Below, piece after piece: positions 17,741-26,279 of a stretch of 64,000 nucleotides of DNA. This DNA comes from Pseudoxanthomonas sp. X-1. Its GTDB lineage: Bacteria; Pseudomonadota; Gammaproteobacteria; Xanthomonadales; Xanthomonadaceae. The translations under genes and the position numbers were made by a program. Every line of letters starts with the position of its first letter. Positions within the stretch are counted from its first letter, which is position 1. The DNA is taken from assembly GCF_020042665.1 (NCBI RefSeq), contig NZ_CP083376.1, positions 1,524,001 to 1,588,000 on the forward strand, written 5' to 3'. The notes below the pieces were generated by a model. It was not told the DNA's origin. It was given only the letters and a program-made list of their open reading frames with translations, and ran no database searches.

Positions 17741-19816
17741 TCAGCCGGCGCCGTCGGCCGCGCTCGCCGCCGGCACCTGCCAGCCGCAGCTGCGCCCCTC
17801 GTTCTGCTGCTTCAGCCAGGCCTGCAGCGGCTGGAAGTACTCCAGCATCGGGCCGGCGTCCATGGTCTCGCTGCCGGTCAGCGCCTTGAGCGTCTGCGGC
17901 CATGGCTGGCTGGCGCCCTGGCTCAGCATCGCCCAGAACTTCTGCCCGGCGACCTTGTTGCCGTAGAAGCTGCACTGGTTGAGCGGCCCGGTGTGGCCGG
18001 CGGCGTCGCACAGCGCCTTGTAGAACTGGAACTGCAGGATCGCCGCCATGAAGTAGCGCGTGTATGGCGTATTGGCCGGCACGTGGTACTTGGCGCCGGC
18101 GTCGAAGTAGTCCTCGCCGCGCGGCGTGGCCGGGGCCACGCCCTGGTACTGCGCCTTGAGCTGCCACCAGGCGCGGTTGTAGTGGTCCGGCTTGATCGAG
18201 CCGTCGAACACGCCCCAGCGCCAGCGGTCGATCATCAGCCCGAACGGCAGGAAGGCCACCTTGCTCAGCGCCATGCGCATCTGCGCGTTGACCAGCGCCG
18301 GCTCGTCCTGCGTGGCCTCGCGCACCAGGCCGATCGAGGCCAGATAGCGTGGCGTCATCGCCAGCACGATGGTGTCGCCGATGGCCTCGTGGAAGCCGTC
18401 GTTGGCGCCGGCCTGGAACACCGGCGGCTGCCGGTTGTAGGCCAGGTCGTAATACAGGTGGCCCAGCTCGTGGTAGAGCGTGGTGAAGCTGTCCTCGTCG
18501 GGCCGGATGCACATCTTGGTGCGCACGTCGCCGGCCATGTCCATGTCCCAGGCGCTGGCGTGGCAGACCACGTCGCGGTCGCGCGGCTTGATGAACTGCG
18601 CCCGGGTCCAGTAGCTCTCCGGCAGCGGCGGCATGCCCAGCGAGGTGTAGAAGTCCTGCGCGCGCCGGGCCATGTCCCTGGCGCTGGCCAGGTCCGCGTC
18701 GCGGCGCAGGTCGCCCAGGCGAGCGATCGCCGCGTCATAGGCGCTGCGGCTCAGGCGCTCGCGCTCGTCGGCGTCCGGCGCGTGGCCCAGGGCGCGCAGC
18801 TGCGCGCCGTAGGCGGCATCGCGCGCGGATTCGAACGGGTCGCCGGTGTCCAGGCCGGCATCGGCCAGCGTGCGCTCGTACTGGGCATCGTTGCGCGCCT
18901 GCAGCGCGCCGGTGATGTCCAGCGCGCCGGCCTCGGGGTAGGGCTGCAGCAGGTCCCACAGGTTGCTCCAGTCCTGCTGCCACATGTTGCCCAGCAGATG
19001 CGCCGGCAGCAGGCCGCCTTCGACCTGGCCGCGCATGCCGTAGCGCGCCTCCAGCCGGGTGCGCGCATAGCAGTGCAGCTGCTGGTACAGCGGCTTGACC
19101 TGGTTCCACAGGCGATCGGTCTGCGCGGCGATCTCGCCCGGGGCCATGTCGTAGCCGCTGCGCCATTGCTCGCCGGCGTCGGCGAAGCCGATGTCGCGCG
19201 CGCCTTCGTTGATCAGTTCGACGAACTGCCCATAGCGCGCCCGCATCGGCGTGGCCGCGTCGTGCCAGCCGCTCCAGGCCTGCAGCTGGGCGTCGTAGTC
19301 GCGGCTGTGGGCCAGCACCTGTTCCAGCTCGCCCAGGCTGCGGCAGCTGCGCGCCGGGCCTTCGCCGGTGCAGACCTTGGCGGCGCCGTACATGCCTTCC
19401 AGCTCGGTCGACAGTTGGGTCAGGCGCGCCAGCTTGGCCGGATCCTGCGGCGCGGGCATGGCGCTCATCAGCTTGAGCAGGTGGATCGCGCGCGCGTCGG
19501 CCGGCGCCATCTGCTGGCCCTCGAAGCGTCGCGACTGTGCGATCCACGCGTTGAGCTGGGTCAGCGCGCGCTCGTTGGCCTTGGCGGCGACGCGCTGGCT
19601 GTCCGGCGTGATGTAGGTCGAGGACAGCCACTGCGCTGCGGCCACCTCGGGCGCGCTGTCGCGCAGGCCGGCGTTGACGCGCGCGACGAAGGCCTGCGCG
19701 GTCTCGCCCTCTGGTGCGGTGTGCACGCCGTCGCCCGAGGGCTGGTCGGACCCGCAGCCGGACAGGGCCAGCAGCGACACGGCGCCCAGGGCGAACACGA
19801 GGTGGCGTGGCGGCAC
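17741..19816 (-). CDS. M2-family peptidyl-dipeptidase lipoprotein (ACE-like)
   Basis: The 691-residue product is a bacterial homologue of angiotensin-converting enzyme. The zinc site is LYHELGHLYYDLAY (HExxH), and the third ligand lies in FHEAIGD about 24 residues later. SAWDMDMAGD, KMCIRPDEDSFTTLYHE and the C-terminal FQFYKALC agree with the family. The start is GTG at 19816, preceded by AAAGGAA, and yields a lipoprotein signal ending LALSGC. It should release dipeptides from peptides in the periplasm or at the outer membrane. Xanthomonas encodes a characterised ACE-like enzyme of similar size. It ends five bases from the convergent GNAT gene. Confidence 0.92.
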   Translation of the reverse strand: MPPRHLVFALGAVSLLALSGCGSDQPSGDGVHTAPEGETAQAFVARVNAGLRDSAPEVAAAQWLSSTYITPDSQRVAAKANERALTQLNAWIAQSRRFEGQQMAPADARAIHLLKLMSAMPAPQDPAKLARLTQLSTELEGMYGAAKVCTGEGPARSCRSLGELEQVLAHSRDYDAQLQAWSGWHDAATPMRARYGQFVELINEGARDIGFADAGEQWRSGYDMAPGEIAAQTDRLWNQVKPLYQQLHCYARTRLEARYGMRGQVEGGLLPAHLLGNMWQQDWSNLWDLLQPYPEAGALDITGALQARNDAQYERTLADAGLDTGDPFESARDAAYGAQLRALGHAPDADERERLSRSAYDAAIARLGDLRRDADLASARDMARRAQDFYTSLGMPPLPESYWTRAQFIKPRDRDVVCHASAWDMDMAGDVRTKMCIRPDEDSFTTLYHELGHLYYDLAYNRQPPVFQAGANDGFHEAIGDTIVLAMTPRYLASIGLVREATQDEPALVNAQMRMALSKVAFLPFGLMIDRWRWGVFDGSIKPDHYNRAWWQLKAQYQGVAPATPRGEDYFDAGAKYHVPANTPYTRYFMAAILQFQFYKALCDAAGHTGPLNQCSFYGNKVAGQKFWAMLSQGASQPWPQTLKALTGSETMDAGPMLEYFQPLQAWLKQQNEGRSCGWQVPAASAADGAG

Positions 19817-19886
19817 GGAGCGGTTCCTTTGCTTCAGGCGGTGAGCCCGCAGGCTAGAGAAGCCGGCCAGGCGCCGCAAGCGCGGC

Positions 19887-20576
19887 TCATGCCGCGGCGG
19901 CGGGCGTGCCCGGCTCGGGCAGCGCGGCGCGGATGCGCGCGCGCAGGCGCTCGGCGCGGCGGCGGATCTTGCGCCGGCCCAGCGCGCCGACCCAGCGCGA
20001 GAACGGCACGATCTCCTTGCCGGCCACCACCGACTTGGCGTCCACGCAGACCAGGCGCACGCCATCCCCGTCGGGCAGCACCAGCAGGTTGCCGGCGTTG
20101 AGGTCGAACAGCGGGATGCGGTGGCGCAGCAGCCACTGCTCGAACACGCTCACCGCCGCGCACAGCGTGGCGGCCGGATAGCGCGGCGTCTCGAACAGCA
20201 GCGCGTACAGGCTGGGCGCGTCGCCGCCCTCGGGCAGGGTCACCCGCTGGCAGCACAGGGCCTGGCCATAGACGGTGCGGAACATGCCCAGCACCGTGGC
20301 CAGGTGCGGCGCCAGCGCCTCGGCCGGGATGCGCGCGGACAGCTGCAGCCAGGCACGCAGTTCGGCGTGGTTCTCGTCACGCGAGGGTCTGCGCTCGGCG
20401 CGCCAGCGCGCCAGCCGCTGGCGCAGGCCCACGCGCGTGCGCTGCGCGCGCGGCAGCATGAATTTCAGGCATTGGCGCGTGTCGCGCCGGTCGATCACGC
20501 AGACGCGGTTGGCGCCGCGGCCGATCACGATCATGTGGTTCCAGGCCTCACCGGGCCTGGGAGCGGTGGTGTTCAT
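19887..20576 (-). CDS. YrbL-like PhoP-regulatory-network family protein
   Basis: The 229-residue product resembles E. coli YrbL, a kinase-fold protein of the PhoP regulon. It shows IGRGANRVCVIDRRDTRQCLKF, like a glycine-rich loop and lysine, and LFDLNAGNLLVLPDGDGVRLVCVDAKS, like a catalytic-loop and metal-site pair. The C-terminal end is very basic. The ATG at 20576 follows GGGGA with a five-base gap; an upstream TTG is less likely. YrbL function is poorly known, and catalytic activity here is unproven. It sits between the M2 peptidase and a small metalloprotease-like gene on the same strand. Confidence 0.75.
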   Translation of the reverse strand: MNTTAPRPGEAWNHMIVIGRGANRVCVIDRRDTRQCLKFMLPRAQRTRVGLRQRLARWRAERRPSRDENHAELRAWLQLSARIPAEALAPHLATVLGMFRTVYGQALCCQRVTLPEGGDAPSLYALLFETPRYPAATLCAAVSVFEQWLLRHRIPLFDLNAGNLLVLPDGDGVRLVCVDAKSVVAGKEIVPFSRWVGALGRRKIRRRAERLRARIRAALPEPGTPAAAA

Positions 20577-20622
20577 GCGCGTCCCCAAACGCGAAGCGGA
20601 TCGAAGCCGAAGCCGCGGCGGA

Positions 20623-21147
20623 TCAGTGCGGCAGGCCGCGATCGGCCAGCCAGCGGCGCGCGTCCTCGGCGTCGTGCCGCATCCAGTCGGCGGTGGAGCC
20701 CATGCGGAACGAGTAGCCCCAGGCGTCCATGTCGGCCATCAGCCGCGCGCGGCCCACGCCGGGCAGTTCATCGGCCAGCACCACCTGCAGGTAGCAGGTG
20801 GCGTCTTCCTCGATGTCCGAATCGGTGGCATCGGTGTGCACCCGCGCGCGCGCCTCGGGCGTGAGCACGATCAGGTGGCAGGCCTCGTGCAGCAGCGAGT
20901 GCACCGGGGTGTCGTTGCGCACGTAGACGTTGTGCGCGATCACCCCGGCTTCCGGATCGCCCCAGAAGCTGCCGGGGATCGGCACCCCGTCGGGCACCCG
21001 GTGCAGCACCAGGTCGAAGCGCGCCAGCAGCGCGGCCAGCGTCGCGAACGGCAGCTCGCGCACGCGCAGCACCGTGGCCATGGCCGCCTCGCTGCCGGGC
21101 GGCGGGGCGGAATCGGAAAAGGCGAGGGCGTTCTGCGGGGACGACAT
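20623..21147 (-). CDS. Small HExxH-containing protein, putative metallopeptidase
   Basis: I do not recognise a named family. The 174-residue product has SLLHEACHLIVL with the zinc-type motif HEACH at residues 87-91, and 23 residues later DIEEDATCYLQ, whose glutamates at 113-114 could supply the third ligand in gluzincin fashion. NVYVRNDTPVHSLLHEACH resembles the way a strand leads into the zinc helix in small proteases. There is no signal peptide, so it is probably cytoplasmic. It lies 50 bases downstream of minE on the same strand and may share its transcript. Confidence 0.6.
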   Translation of the reverse strand: MSSPQNALAFSDSAPPPGSEAAMATVLRVRELPFATLAALLARFDLVLHRVPDGVPIPGSFWGDPEAGVIAHNVYVRNDTPVHSLLHEACHLIVLTPEARARVHTDATDSDIEEDATCYLQVVLADELPGVGRARLMADMDAWGYSFRMGSTADWMRHDAEDARRWLADRGLPH

Positions 21148-21198
21148 GCGGGGCGATGCTTGCGCGGGGCGCGGGCGTGGGGCCCGCGCCGGGTTGGA

Positions 21199-21453
21199 TC
21201 AGGCCTTGCCTTCCGGCAGGGCCACCGAGATGTCCAGCACGTCGTGGTCGCCTTCCTTGAGCAGGTCGACCTTGACCGCGTCGGCGTCGATGTTGACGTA
21301 CTTCTTGATCACTTCCAGCAACTCGCGCTGCAGCAGCGGCAGATAGTCCGGCCCGCCGCGCTGGGTGCGCTCCTGGGCGATGATGATCTGCAGACGGTTC
21401 TTGGCCGTCTCGGCGGTGTTCTTCTTGGCCTTGAGGAAATCGAACATGCCCAT
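21199..21453 (-). CDS. minE: Cell division topological specificity factor MinE
   Basis: MinE stimulates MinD ATPase and drives pole-to-pole oscillation so that the MinC inhibitor is excluded from midcell. The 84-residue product carries the MinD-binding helix [20 protein letters not shown] and the dimerisation region [15 protein letters not shown], at the usual length. The ATG at 21453 was chosen; it begins [10 protein letters not shown], the membrane-targeting sequence. The gene starts two bases after the minD stop and ends the GNAT-minC-minD-minE run. Confidence 0.96.
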   Translation of the reverse strand: MGMFDFLKAKKNTAETAKNRLQIIIAQERTQRGGPDYLPLLQRELLEVIKKYVNIDADAVKVDLLKEGDHDVLDISVALPEGKA

Positions 21454-21455
21454 GC

Positions 21456-22265
21456 TCAACCTCCGAACAGTTTGCTGAAGAAGCCCTTCTTCTCCGTTGT
21501 GGTGAAGCGCATCGGGCGGTCCTCGCCCAGCAGGCGCGCCACCGCATCGTCGTAGGCCTGGCCGGCCGGCGATTCCAGATCGAGGATCACCGGTTCGCCC
21601 TTGTTGGAGGCGTTGAGCACATCGCCCGACTCGGGGATCACGCCGATGGTCTTCAGGCCGAGGACTTCCTCCACGTCCTTGATCGAGAGCATCTCGCCGG
21701 TCTCCACGCGCGCCGGGTTGTAGCGCGTCAGCAGCAGGTTGGGCTTGAGCGTGCCGCCCTGTTCGGCCTTGCGGGTCTTGGAATCCAGCAGGCCCAGGAT
21801 GCGATCGGAGTCGCGCACCGAGGACACTTCCGGGTTGACCACCACGATCGCCTTGTCGGCGTAGTACATCGCCAGGAACGCGCCCTTCTCGATGCCGGCC
21901 GGCGAGTCGCAGACGATGAAGTCGAAGCCGTCGGCGTCCAGGTCCTTGAGCACCTTCTCCACGCCTTCGGTGGTCAGCGCGTCCTTGTCGCGGGTCTGCG
22001 AGGCGGCCAGCACGTACAGCGTGTCGAAGCGCTTGTCCTTGATCAGCGCCTGCTTGAGCGAGGCCTCGCCCTGGGTGACGTTGATGAAGTCGTACACCAC
22101 GCGGCGCTCGCAGCCCATGATCAGGTCCAGGTTGCGCAGGCCCACGTCGAAGTCGATGACGGCGACCTTCTTGCCGCGCCGGGCCAGGCCGACGGCCAGG
22201 CTGGCGCTGGTGGTGGTCTTGCCTACGCCGCCCTTGCCGGACGTGACGACGATGATCTCAGCCAA
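21456..22265 (-). CDS. minD: Septum site-determining ATPase MinD
   Basis: MinD is the membrane-associated ATPase that recruits MinC and is released by MinE. The 269-residue product has the deviant Walker A motif [16 protein letters not shown] at residues 9-24, [26 protein letters not shown], and a C-terminal amphipathic membrane-targeting helix, FFSKLFGG. The start is TTG at 22265, with AGGAG seven bases upstream. The residues that follow ([12 protein letters not shown]) match the usual MinD N-terminus, and no ATG or GTG is available there. A rare start may lower MinD output relative to MinE. Confidence 0.96.
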   Translation of the reverse strand: MAEIIVVTSGKGGVGKTTTSASLAVGLARRGKKVAVIDFDVGLRNLDLIMGCERRVVYDFINVTQGEASLKQALIKDKRFDTLYVLAASQTRDKDALTTEGVEKVLKDLDADGFDFIVCDSPAGIEKGAFLAMYYADKAIVVVNPEVSSVRDSDRILGLLDSKTRKAEQGGTLKPNLLLTRYNPARVETGEMLSIKDVEEVLGLKTIGVIPESGDVLNASNKGEPVILDLESPAGQAYDDAVARLLGEDRPMRFTTTEKKGFFSKLFGG

Positions 22266-22347
22266 TGGTGTTCTCCTGGGAATGTGAAGTGCGGTGGAGC
22301 GTTGCCATGTTGCGGGAATGGCCCGGCGAGGGGCCATCGTTGCCGTG

Positions 22348-23103
22348 CTAGCTCTGCGCGGCGATGTTCAGCTGTCCGTCTTCCAGCCACACCTGCACGG
22401 GCTTGCCGTGCAGCGCGCGCGGGACATCGTCCAGCACCTTGTAGTGGCCGGCCACGGCGACCAGTTCGGCGTGGAAGGCGCTGCAGAAGATGCGCGCGTC
22501 CTCGTTGCCCTGGGCCCCGGCCAGCGCGCGTCCGCGCAGCGGGCCGTAGATGTGGATCGAGCCGTCGGCGATGACCTCCGCGCCGGCGCCGACCGAAGTC
22601 AGCACGGTCAGGTCGCGCTGCTCGGCGTAGATCTGCTGGCCCGAGCGCACCGCGGTCTTGAGCACCATGCCCGGCTGCGCGGCGGCCTTGGGCTTGGGCG
22701 GCTCGGGCGCGGGCGGCGGCGGAGGCGGGGGAGCGGGGGCGGCCTGGACCGGCTCGTACTGGGCGCGGAACTTGGCCAGCAGCGGCAGGCCGAGCTGTTC
22801 GGCCAGCGCCTCGATCTCGGCCGTGCCGTAGGCCAGGGCCACCGGCAGCACGCCGGCGCCGGTCAGGCCGTCGACCAGGGCGCGGGCGGTGGTCGGGTCG
22901 GGGGCCTGGATCAGGCCGCCGAAATCCAGGATCACCGCGGCGCGGCCGAACAGCTTGGGCGCGCGGTCCACGCGCTCGCGCATCTCGCGCACCAGCGCGG
23001 GCACGTCCAGCGTGCGCACGCGCAGGTTGGCGATGCCGACCTGGCCGATCTTCAGTTCGCCGGCCTGCTCGTAGTTGGGGGTGGTGGGGGATGGGCTGCT
23101 CAT
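22348..23103 (-). CDS. minC: Septum site-determining inhibitor MinC
   Basis: MinC inhibits FtsZ ring assembly where MinD places it. The 251-residue product has the N-terminal inhibitory domain (ELKIGQVGIANLRVRTLD, AAVILDFGGL), then a proline-rich linker of about residues 118-135 with a run of prolines, and a C-terminal beta-helix MinD-binding domain (LKTAVRSGQQIYAEQRDLTV, GSIHIYGPLRGRALAG). The linker makes it slightly longer than E. coli MinC. Its ATG overlaps the stop of the GNAT gene in ATGA, indicating translational coupling. Confidence 0.95.
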   Translation of the reverse strand: MSSPSPTTPNYEQAGELKIGQVGIANLRVRTLDVPALVREMRERVDRAPKLFGRAAVILDFGGLIQAPDPTTARALVDGLTGAGVLPVALAYGTAEIEALAEQLGLPLLAKFRAQYEPVQAAPAPPPPPPPAPEPPKPKAAAQPGMVLKTAVRSGQQIYAEQRDLTVLTSVGAGAEVIADGSIHIYGPLRGRALAGAQGNEDARIFCSAFHAELVAVAGHYKVLDDVPRALHGKPVQVWLEDGQLNIAAQS

Positions 23104-23696
23104 GCGTTGTTGGTCCCCTGCGCGCCGACGGGCGTGAAGGCGCGGGTGCGCGTCCACGGGGTCTCCGGCAGCTTGCCGCCATAGGTCTCCAGCACCCAGG
23201 GGTAGCTGCACAGCTCTTTCATCAGCATGCTGGCGCGGACCTTGACGCCGGCCATGACGTGCTGGCCGACCTCGCGGAAGCCGAAGCTGCCATGGAACAG
23301 CAGCGCCGAGTCGGCGCCGTGGTCCAGGAAGACCTCGCAGGCCAGCTGCGGGTAGCGCAGCTCGGCGTAGCTCTGCACGTCGGCATAGAAGGCCCGCCCC
23401 ACGCCGCCGCCGCGGCGGCGGCTGGCCACCACGATGCGGTCGATGTAGAAGAACGCCGGATAGCGCTCCTGGAACCAGCGGTAGTTGCTGCTGTCGTGCT
23501 GCTGGCCGGCGCCGAAACCGACCAGGAAGCCGGCCAGGTTGCCATCGCGCTCGGCCACGCGGAAGTATTCGGCGTGCTCGTAGAACTCGCGCACACGGGC
23601 GCTGTCCAGCGGCAGGATCGCCAGACCAGCGTTGTTGTTCAGGGCCAGGACGGAATCCAGCTCGCGCTCGCGCACGTCGCGGATGACGATGGACAT
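23100..23696 (-). CDS. GNAT acetyltransferase coupled to minCDE
   Basis: The 198-residue product is a GNAT acetyltransferase: IRDVRERELDSVLALNNNAG at the start, AGFLVGFGAG, FFYIDRIVVASRRRGGGVGR with the acetyl-CoA loop, and CEVFLDHGADSALLFHGSFGF. The target is unknown. It is the first gene of the min operon and overlaps minC by four bases (ATGA), which makes shared transcription and coupled translation very likely. A GATAAT -10 box lies about 50 bases upstream. Whether it acetylates a division protein is not shown by the sequence. Confidence 0.85.
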   Translation of the reverse strand: MSIVIRDVRERELDSVLALNNNAGLAILPLDSARVREFYEHAEYFRVAERDGNLAGFLVGFGAGQQHDSSNYRWFQERYPAFFYIDRIVVASRRRGGGVGRAFYADVQSYAELRYPQLACEVFLDHGADSALLFHGSFGFREVGQHVMAGVKVRASMLMKELCSYPWVLETYGGKLPETPWTRTRAFTPVGAQGTNNA

Positions 23697-23747
23697 CGGG
23701 CTTCAACTCCGGGGGAATACTGCGCCCGACACCGCCGGGGCGGCCCG

Positions 23748-23753
23748 ATTATC
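23748..23753 (-). promoter_or_regulatory. -10 box of the GNAT-minCDE operon
   Basis: Read on the minus strand this is GATAAT, five of six matches to the consensus, about 50 bases before the GNAT start codon at 23696. A GGAG ribosome site lies shortly before that start. No confident -35 box was identified. Confidence 0.4.
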
Positions 23754-23833
23754 GCATGGGTCGCTCGCCGCTGCGGCGGGTCACCGACGCCGGGGCATGA
23801 CTTCAGGCCGGGTCGCCGTCCGCGGCGGGCCCG

Positions 23834-23839
23834 TAAGAT
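23834..23839 (+). promoter_or_regulatory. -10 box placing a leaderless start at 23846
   Basis: TAAGAT ends six bases before the ATG of the histidine kinase, so the mRNA would start at or beside the start codon. No ribosome binding site is present. The box sits in the roughly 150-base divergent region shared with the GNAT-min operon. Confidence 0.45.
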
Positions 23840-23845
23840 GCCGCC

Positions 23846-25081
23846 ATGCTCGGACGAATCGCCCACACCCGCCTGTTGCGTGCCGCCGGGCTCTACACCT
23901 GGGCGCTGGTGGGCATCCCCATCGTGCTCAACGCCTGGTTCCTGCCGCCCTCGCGCGGGGCCGAGGGCGCCAGCCTGAACGTGCCGATGTCGCTGCTGGC
24001 CTACCTGGCCTTCGGCCTGTGCTACTGGCTGGCGACCCGCGCCCTGCACGAACGCCCGCCGCAGCATCACAGCCTGTCCAGCGTGCTGCTCCTGCTGGTG
24101 ATGATCTCCTCGGCCGTGGCCGTGGGCTTCTACACCCGCACCGGCCTGGGGGCGCTGCTGCTGGCGGTGGTGGCCGGGGTGCTGCCGTGGATGCTGGAGC
24201 TGCGCTGGGCGGTGCTGTGGCTGATGTTCGCCCACGTGCCGCTGGTGCCCTCGTTCATGGCCCTGGACGACTTCAATTTCTGGGAGTCGGTGTTCCAGTC
24301 GTCCTTCTATGTGGGGTTCGCGGCCTTCGTACTGGTCACCGCCTACGTGGCCCGGCAGCAGGCCCAGGCGCGCGAGGAGCAGCGCCGGCTCAACGCCGAG
24401 CTGCGCGCCACCCGCGTGCTGCTGACCGAGAGCGCGCGCGTCAACGAACGCACCCGCATCTCGCGCGAGCTGCACGACCTGCTCGGCCACCACCTCACCG
24501 CGCTGAGCCTCAACCTGGAAGTGGCCAGCCATATCACCGAGGGCCGCGCGCAGGAGCACGTGCGCCAGGCCCACACCCTGGCGCGGCTGCTGCTCAACGA
24601 CGTGCGCGAGGCGGTCAGCCAGCTGCGCGAGTCCGGTTCGATCGACCTGGCCGCCACCTTGCGCCCCCTGGCCGAGCACGTGCCCTCGCTGCACATCCAC
24701 CTGGACCTGCACGAACCGCTGACCCTGGAGGATCCCGAGCGCGCCCACGTGCTGCTGCGCTGCGCGCAGGAGATCATCACCAACGCCGTGCGCCACGCCG
24801 GCGCGCGCAACCTGTGGATCGGCTGCCGGCGCGAGGGCGCCGAGCTGGTGATGAACGCGCGCGACGACGGCCGCGGCGCGGCCGAGCTGATCGGCGGCAA
24901 CGGCCTGCGCGGCATGCGCGAGCGCCTGCGCCAGTATGGTGGCCAGCTGCAGCTGGACACCGCGCCGGGCGAGGGCTTCCGCCTGGCCCTGCGCCTGCCG
25001 GCGGCCAGCGACGATCCGCTGCTGCCCGGCCCGCTGGCGCCGGCATCGGCGCCCCTGATTTCTTCCGGAGAACTTCCATGA
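23846..25081 (+). CDS. NarL/DesK-type sensor histidine kinase
   Basis: The 411-residue protein has about five to six membrane helices in the first 165 residues without a large periplasmic domain, like DesK, then a HisKA_3 dimerisation helix with the phospho-acceptor in RISRELHDLLGHHLTALSLN. The ATPase domain shows CAQEIITNAVRHAGA (N box), ARDDGRGAAELIGGNGLRGM (G1/F) and GQLQLDTAPGEGFRLAL. It should autophosphorylate and transfer to the adjacent regulator, whose ATG overlaps its stop (ATGA). A membrane-state signal is possible by analogy with DesK, but unproven. Confidence 0.93.
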   Translation: MLGRIAHTRLLRAAGLYTWALVGIPIVLNAWFLPPSRGAEGASLNVPMSLLAYLAFGLCYWLATRALHERPPQHHSLSSVLLLLVMISSAVAVGFYTRTGLGALLLAVVAGVLPWMLELRWAVLWLMFAHVPLVPSFMALDDFNFWESVFQSSFYVGFAAFVLVTAYVARQQAQAREEQRRLNAELRATRVLLTESARVNERTRISRELHDLLGHHLTALSLNLEVASHITEGRAQEHVRQAHTLARLLLNDVREAVSQLRESGSIDLAATLRPLAEHVPSLHIHLDLHEPLTLEDPERAHVLLRCAQEIITNAVRHAGARNLWIGCRREGAELVMNARDDGRGAAELIGGNGLRGMRERLRQYGGQLQLDTAPGEGFRLALRLPAASDDPLLPGPLAPASAPLISSGELP

Positions 25082-25719
25082 TCCGCGTCTGCCTGGTCGA
25101 CGACCAGAACCTGGTCCGCCAGGGCATCCGCTCGCTGCTGGCCCTGGACGATGGCATCGAAGTCGTGGGCGAGGCCGCCGACGGCCGCCAGGCCGTCGAA
25201 CTGATCCCGCAGATCCGGCCCGACGTCGTGCTGATGGACATGCGCATGCCGGTGATGTCCGGGCTGGAGGCGCTGCAGGCGCTGGCCCGCGCCGGACAGC
25301 TGCCGCCGTCGATCATCCTGACCACCTTCGACGACGATCAGCTGGTGCTGGCCGGGCTCAAGGCCGGCGCCAAGGGCTATCTGCTCAAGGACGTCTCGCT
25401 GGAGCAGCTGGTCGGCGCCATCCGCACGGTGGCCGACGGCGGCTCGCTGGTGCAGCCGGCGGTGACCCAGCGCCTGCTCTCGGGCCTGGAGCACATGCGC
25501 AACGAGTTCGTCAGCCTGGACCGCCCGGACCCGCTGACCGACCGCGAGACCGAGATCCTGCGCCTGATGGCCTCGGGCTTCTCCAACAAGGAGATCGCCA
25601 ACTCGCTGGGCGTGGCCGAGGGCACGATCAAGAACCACGTCTCCAACATCCTGTCCAAGCTCGGCGTGCGCGACCGCACCCGCGCGGTGCTCAAGGCCTT
25701 CGAGCTGCAGCTGGTCTGA
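25078..25719 (+). CDS. NarL-family response regulator
   Basis: The 213-residue product has a receiver domain (RVCLVDDQNLVRQGIRSLL, phospho-acceptor in DVVLMDMRMPVMSGLEAL, GYLLKDVSLEQL) and a LuxR-type helix-turn-helix (LTDRETEILRLMASGFSNKE, IANSLGVAEGTIKNHVSNI). It is the DNA-binding partner of the overlapping kinase gene. Length and layout are standard for the NarL family. Target promoters cannot be read from the window. The stop is followed by a 560-base gap containing both repeat families. Confidence 0.95.
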   Translation: MIRVCLVDDQNLVRQGIRSLLALDDGIEVVGEAADGRQAVELIPQIRPDVVLMDMRMPVMSGLEALQALARAGQLPPSIILTTFDDDQLVLAGLKAGAKGYLLKDVSLEQLVGAIRTVADGGSLVQPAVTQRLLSGLEHMRNEFVSLDRPDPLTDRETEILRLMASGFSNKEIANSLGVAEGTIKNHVSNILSKLGVRDRTRAVLKAFELQLV

Positions 25720-25771
25720 GGCCGAGGCGGCAGCGGCGGGGCGTTCCGCAGCGCCGTGGACGCCGCGCTGC

Positions 25772-25799
25772 CGTCATTCCCGCGAACGCGGGAATCCAG
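25772..25799. repeat. Family B palindromic repeat, single copy
   Basis: The unit begins CGTCATTCCCGCGAACGCGG and continues GAATCCAG. TTCCCGCG and CGCGGGAA form a perfect stem. It matches the units at 16595, 16677, 37576 and 37630. Here it stands alone after the response regulator gene. Confidence 0.7.
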
Positions 25800-25990
25800 G
25801 GGCACCCGCGCGGGCAGGCCAGGCGTCGCTGGATTACAGATTCGTGGGGGAAGACGGCGTCTTGTTAGCCATTCTGTCCAGCTTCGCGACACGAACGCCC
25901 ATCCGGTCAACGCCACGGCCGTTCGCCTGAAGGCGACGCATCGCCAAGTGCTTGGGGCTCGGAAATGCGCGCGAGCCGATGCCAGGCCCA

Positions 25991-26058
25991 GTGGGAGCCG
26001 TCGCGGTGGCCGATGAGGCTTGCGCGATGAAGCTCCCCGCTGCCATGGCCGCTCCCAC
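25991..26058. repeat. Palindromic intergenic repeat, family A, decayed copy 3
   Basis: GTGGGAGCCG at 25991-26000 and CGCTCCCAC at 26050-26058 are the ends of the family A element. The inner sequence keeps GATGAGGCTT and GCCATGGC but the stem is broken by substitutions. Size, about 68 bases, equals the two intact copies. Confidence 0.6.
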
Positions 26059-26279
26059 ATGGAGCGGTCTTCCACCGCGCGACGACGGGAACAGCCGCTC
26101 TGCGGCAACGCTCCCACTCCAGCTGGTATGGCCTTGGTCTGTTAAGAGATCGTTCGCGTCGCAGAAGGCAATGATTCCGGTGCATTTTCCGGCTGACCGT
26201 CTCGATCCAAGCCTGCTACGATTCGGGACTGACTTGTTCCTTAACCCCATGGCCTGTCACCGGCCCCGGAGACCGCTGA

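Larger units (their letters stand above)
25720..26279. other. Long intergenic gap with degenerate repeats
   Basis: This 560-base gap has no convincing gene on either strand. It holds a family B repeat at 25772-25799 and a decayed family A repeat at 25991-26058, and its later part is less G+C-rich than the genes around it. A GGAG ribosome site near 26268 belongs to the following gene. I see no transposase remnant or tRNA. Confidence 0.6.
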
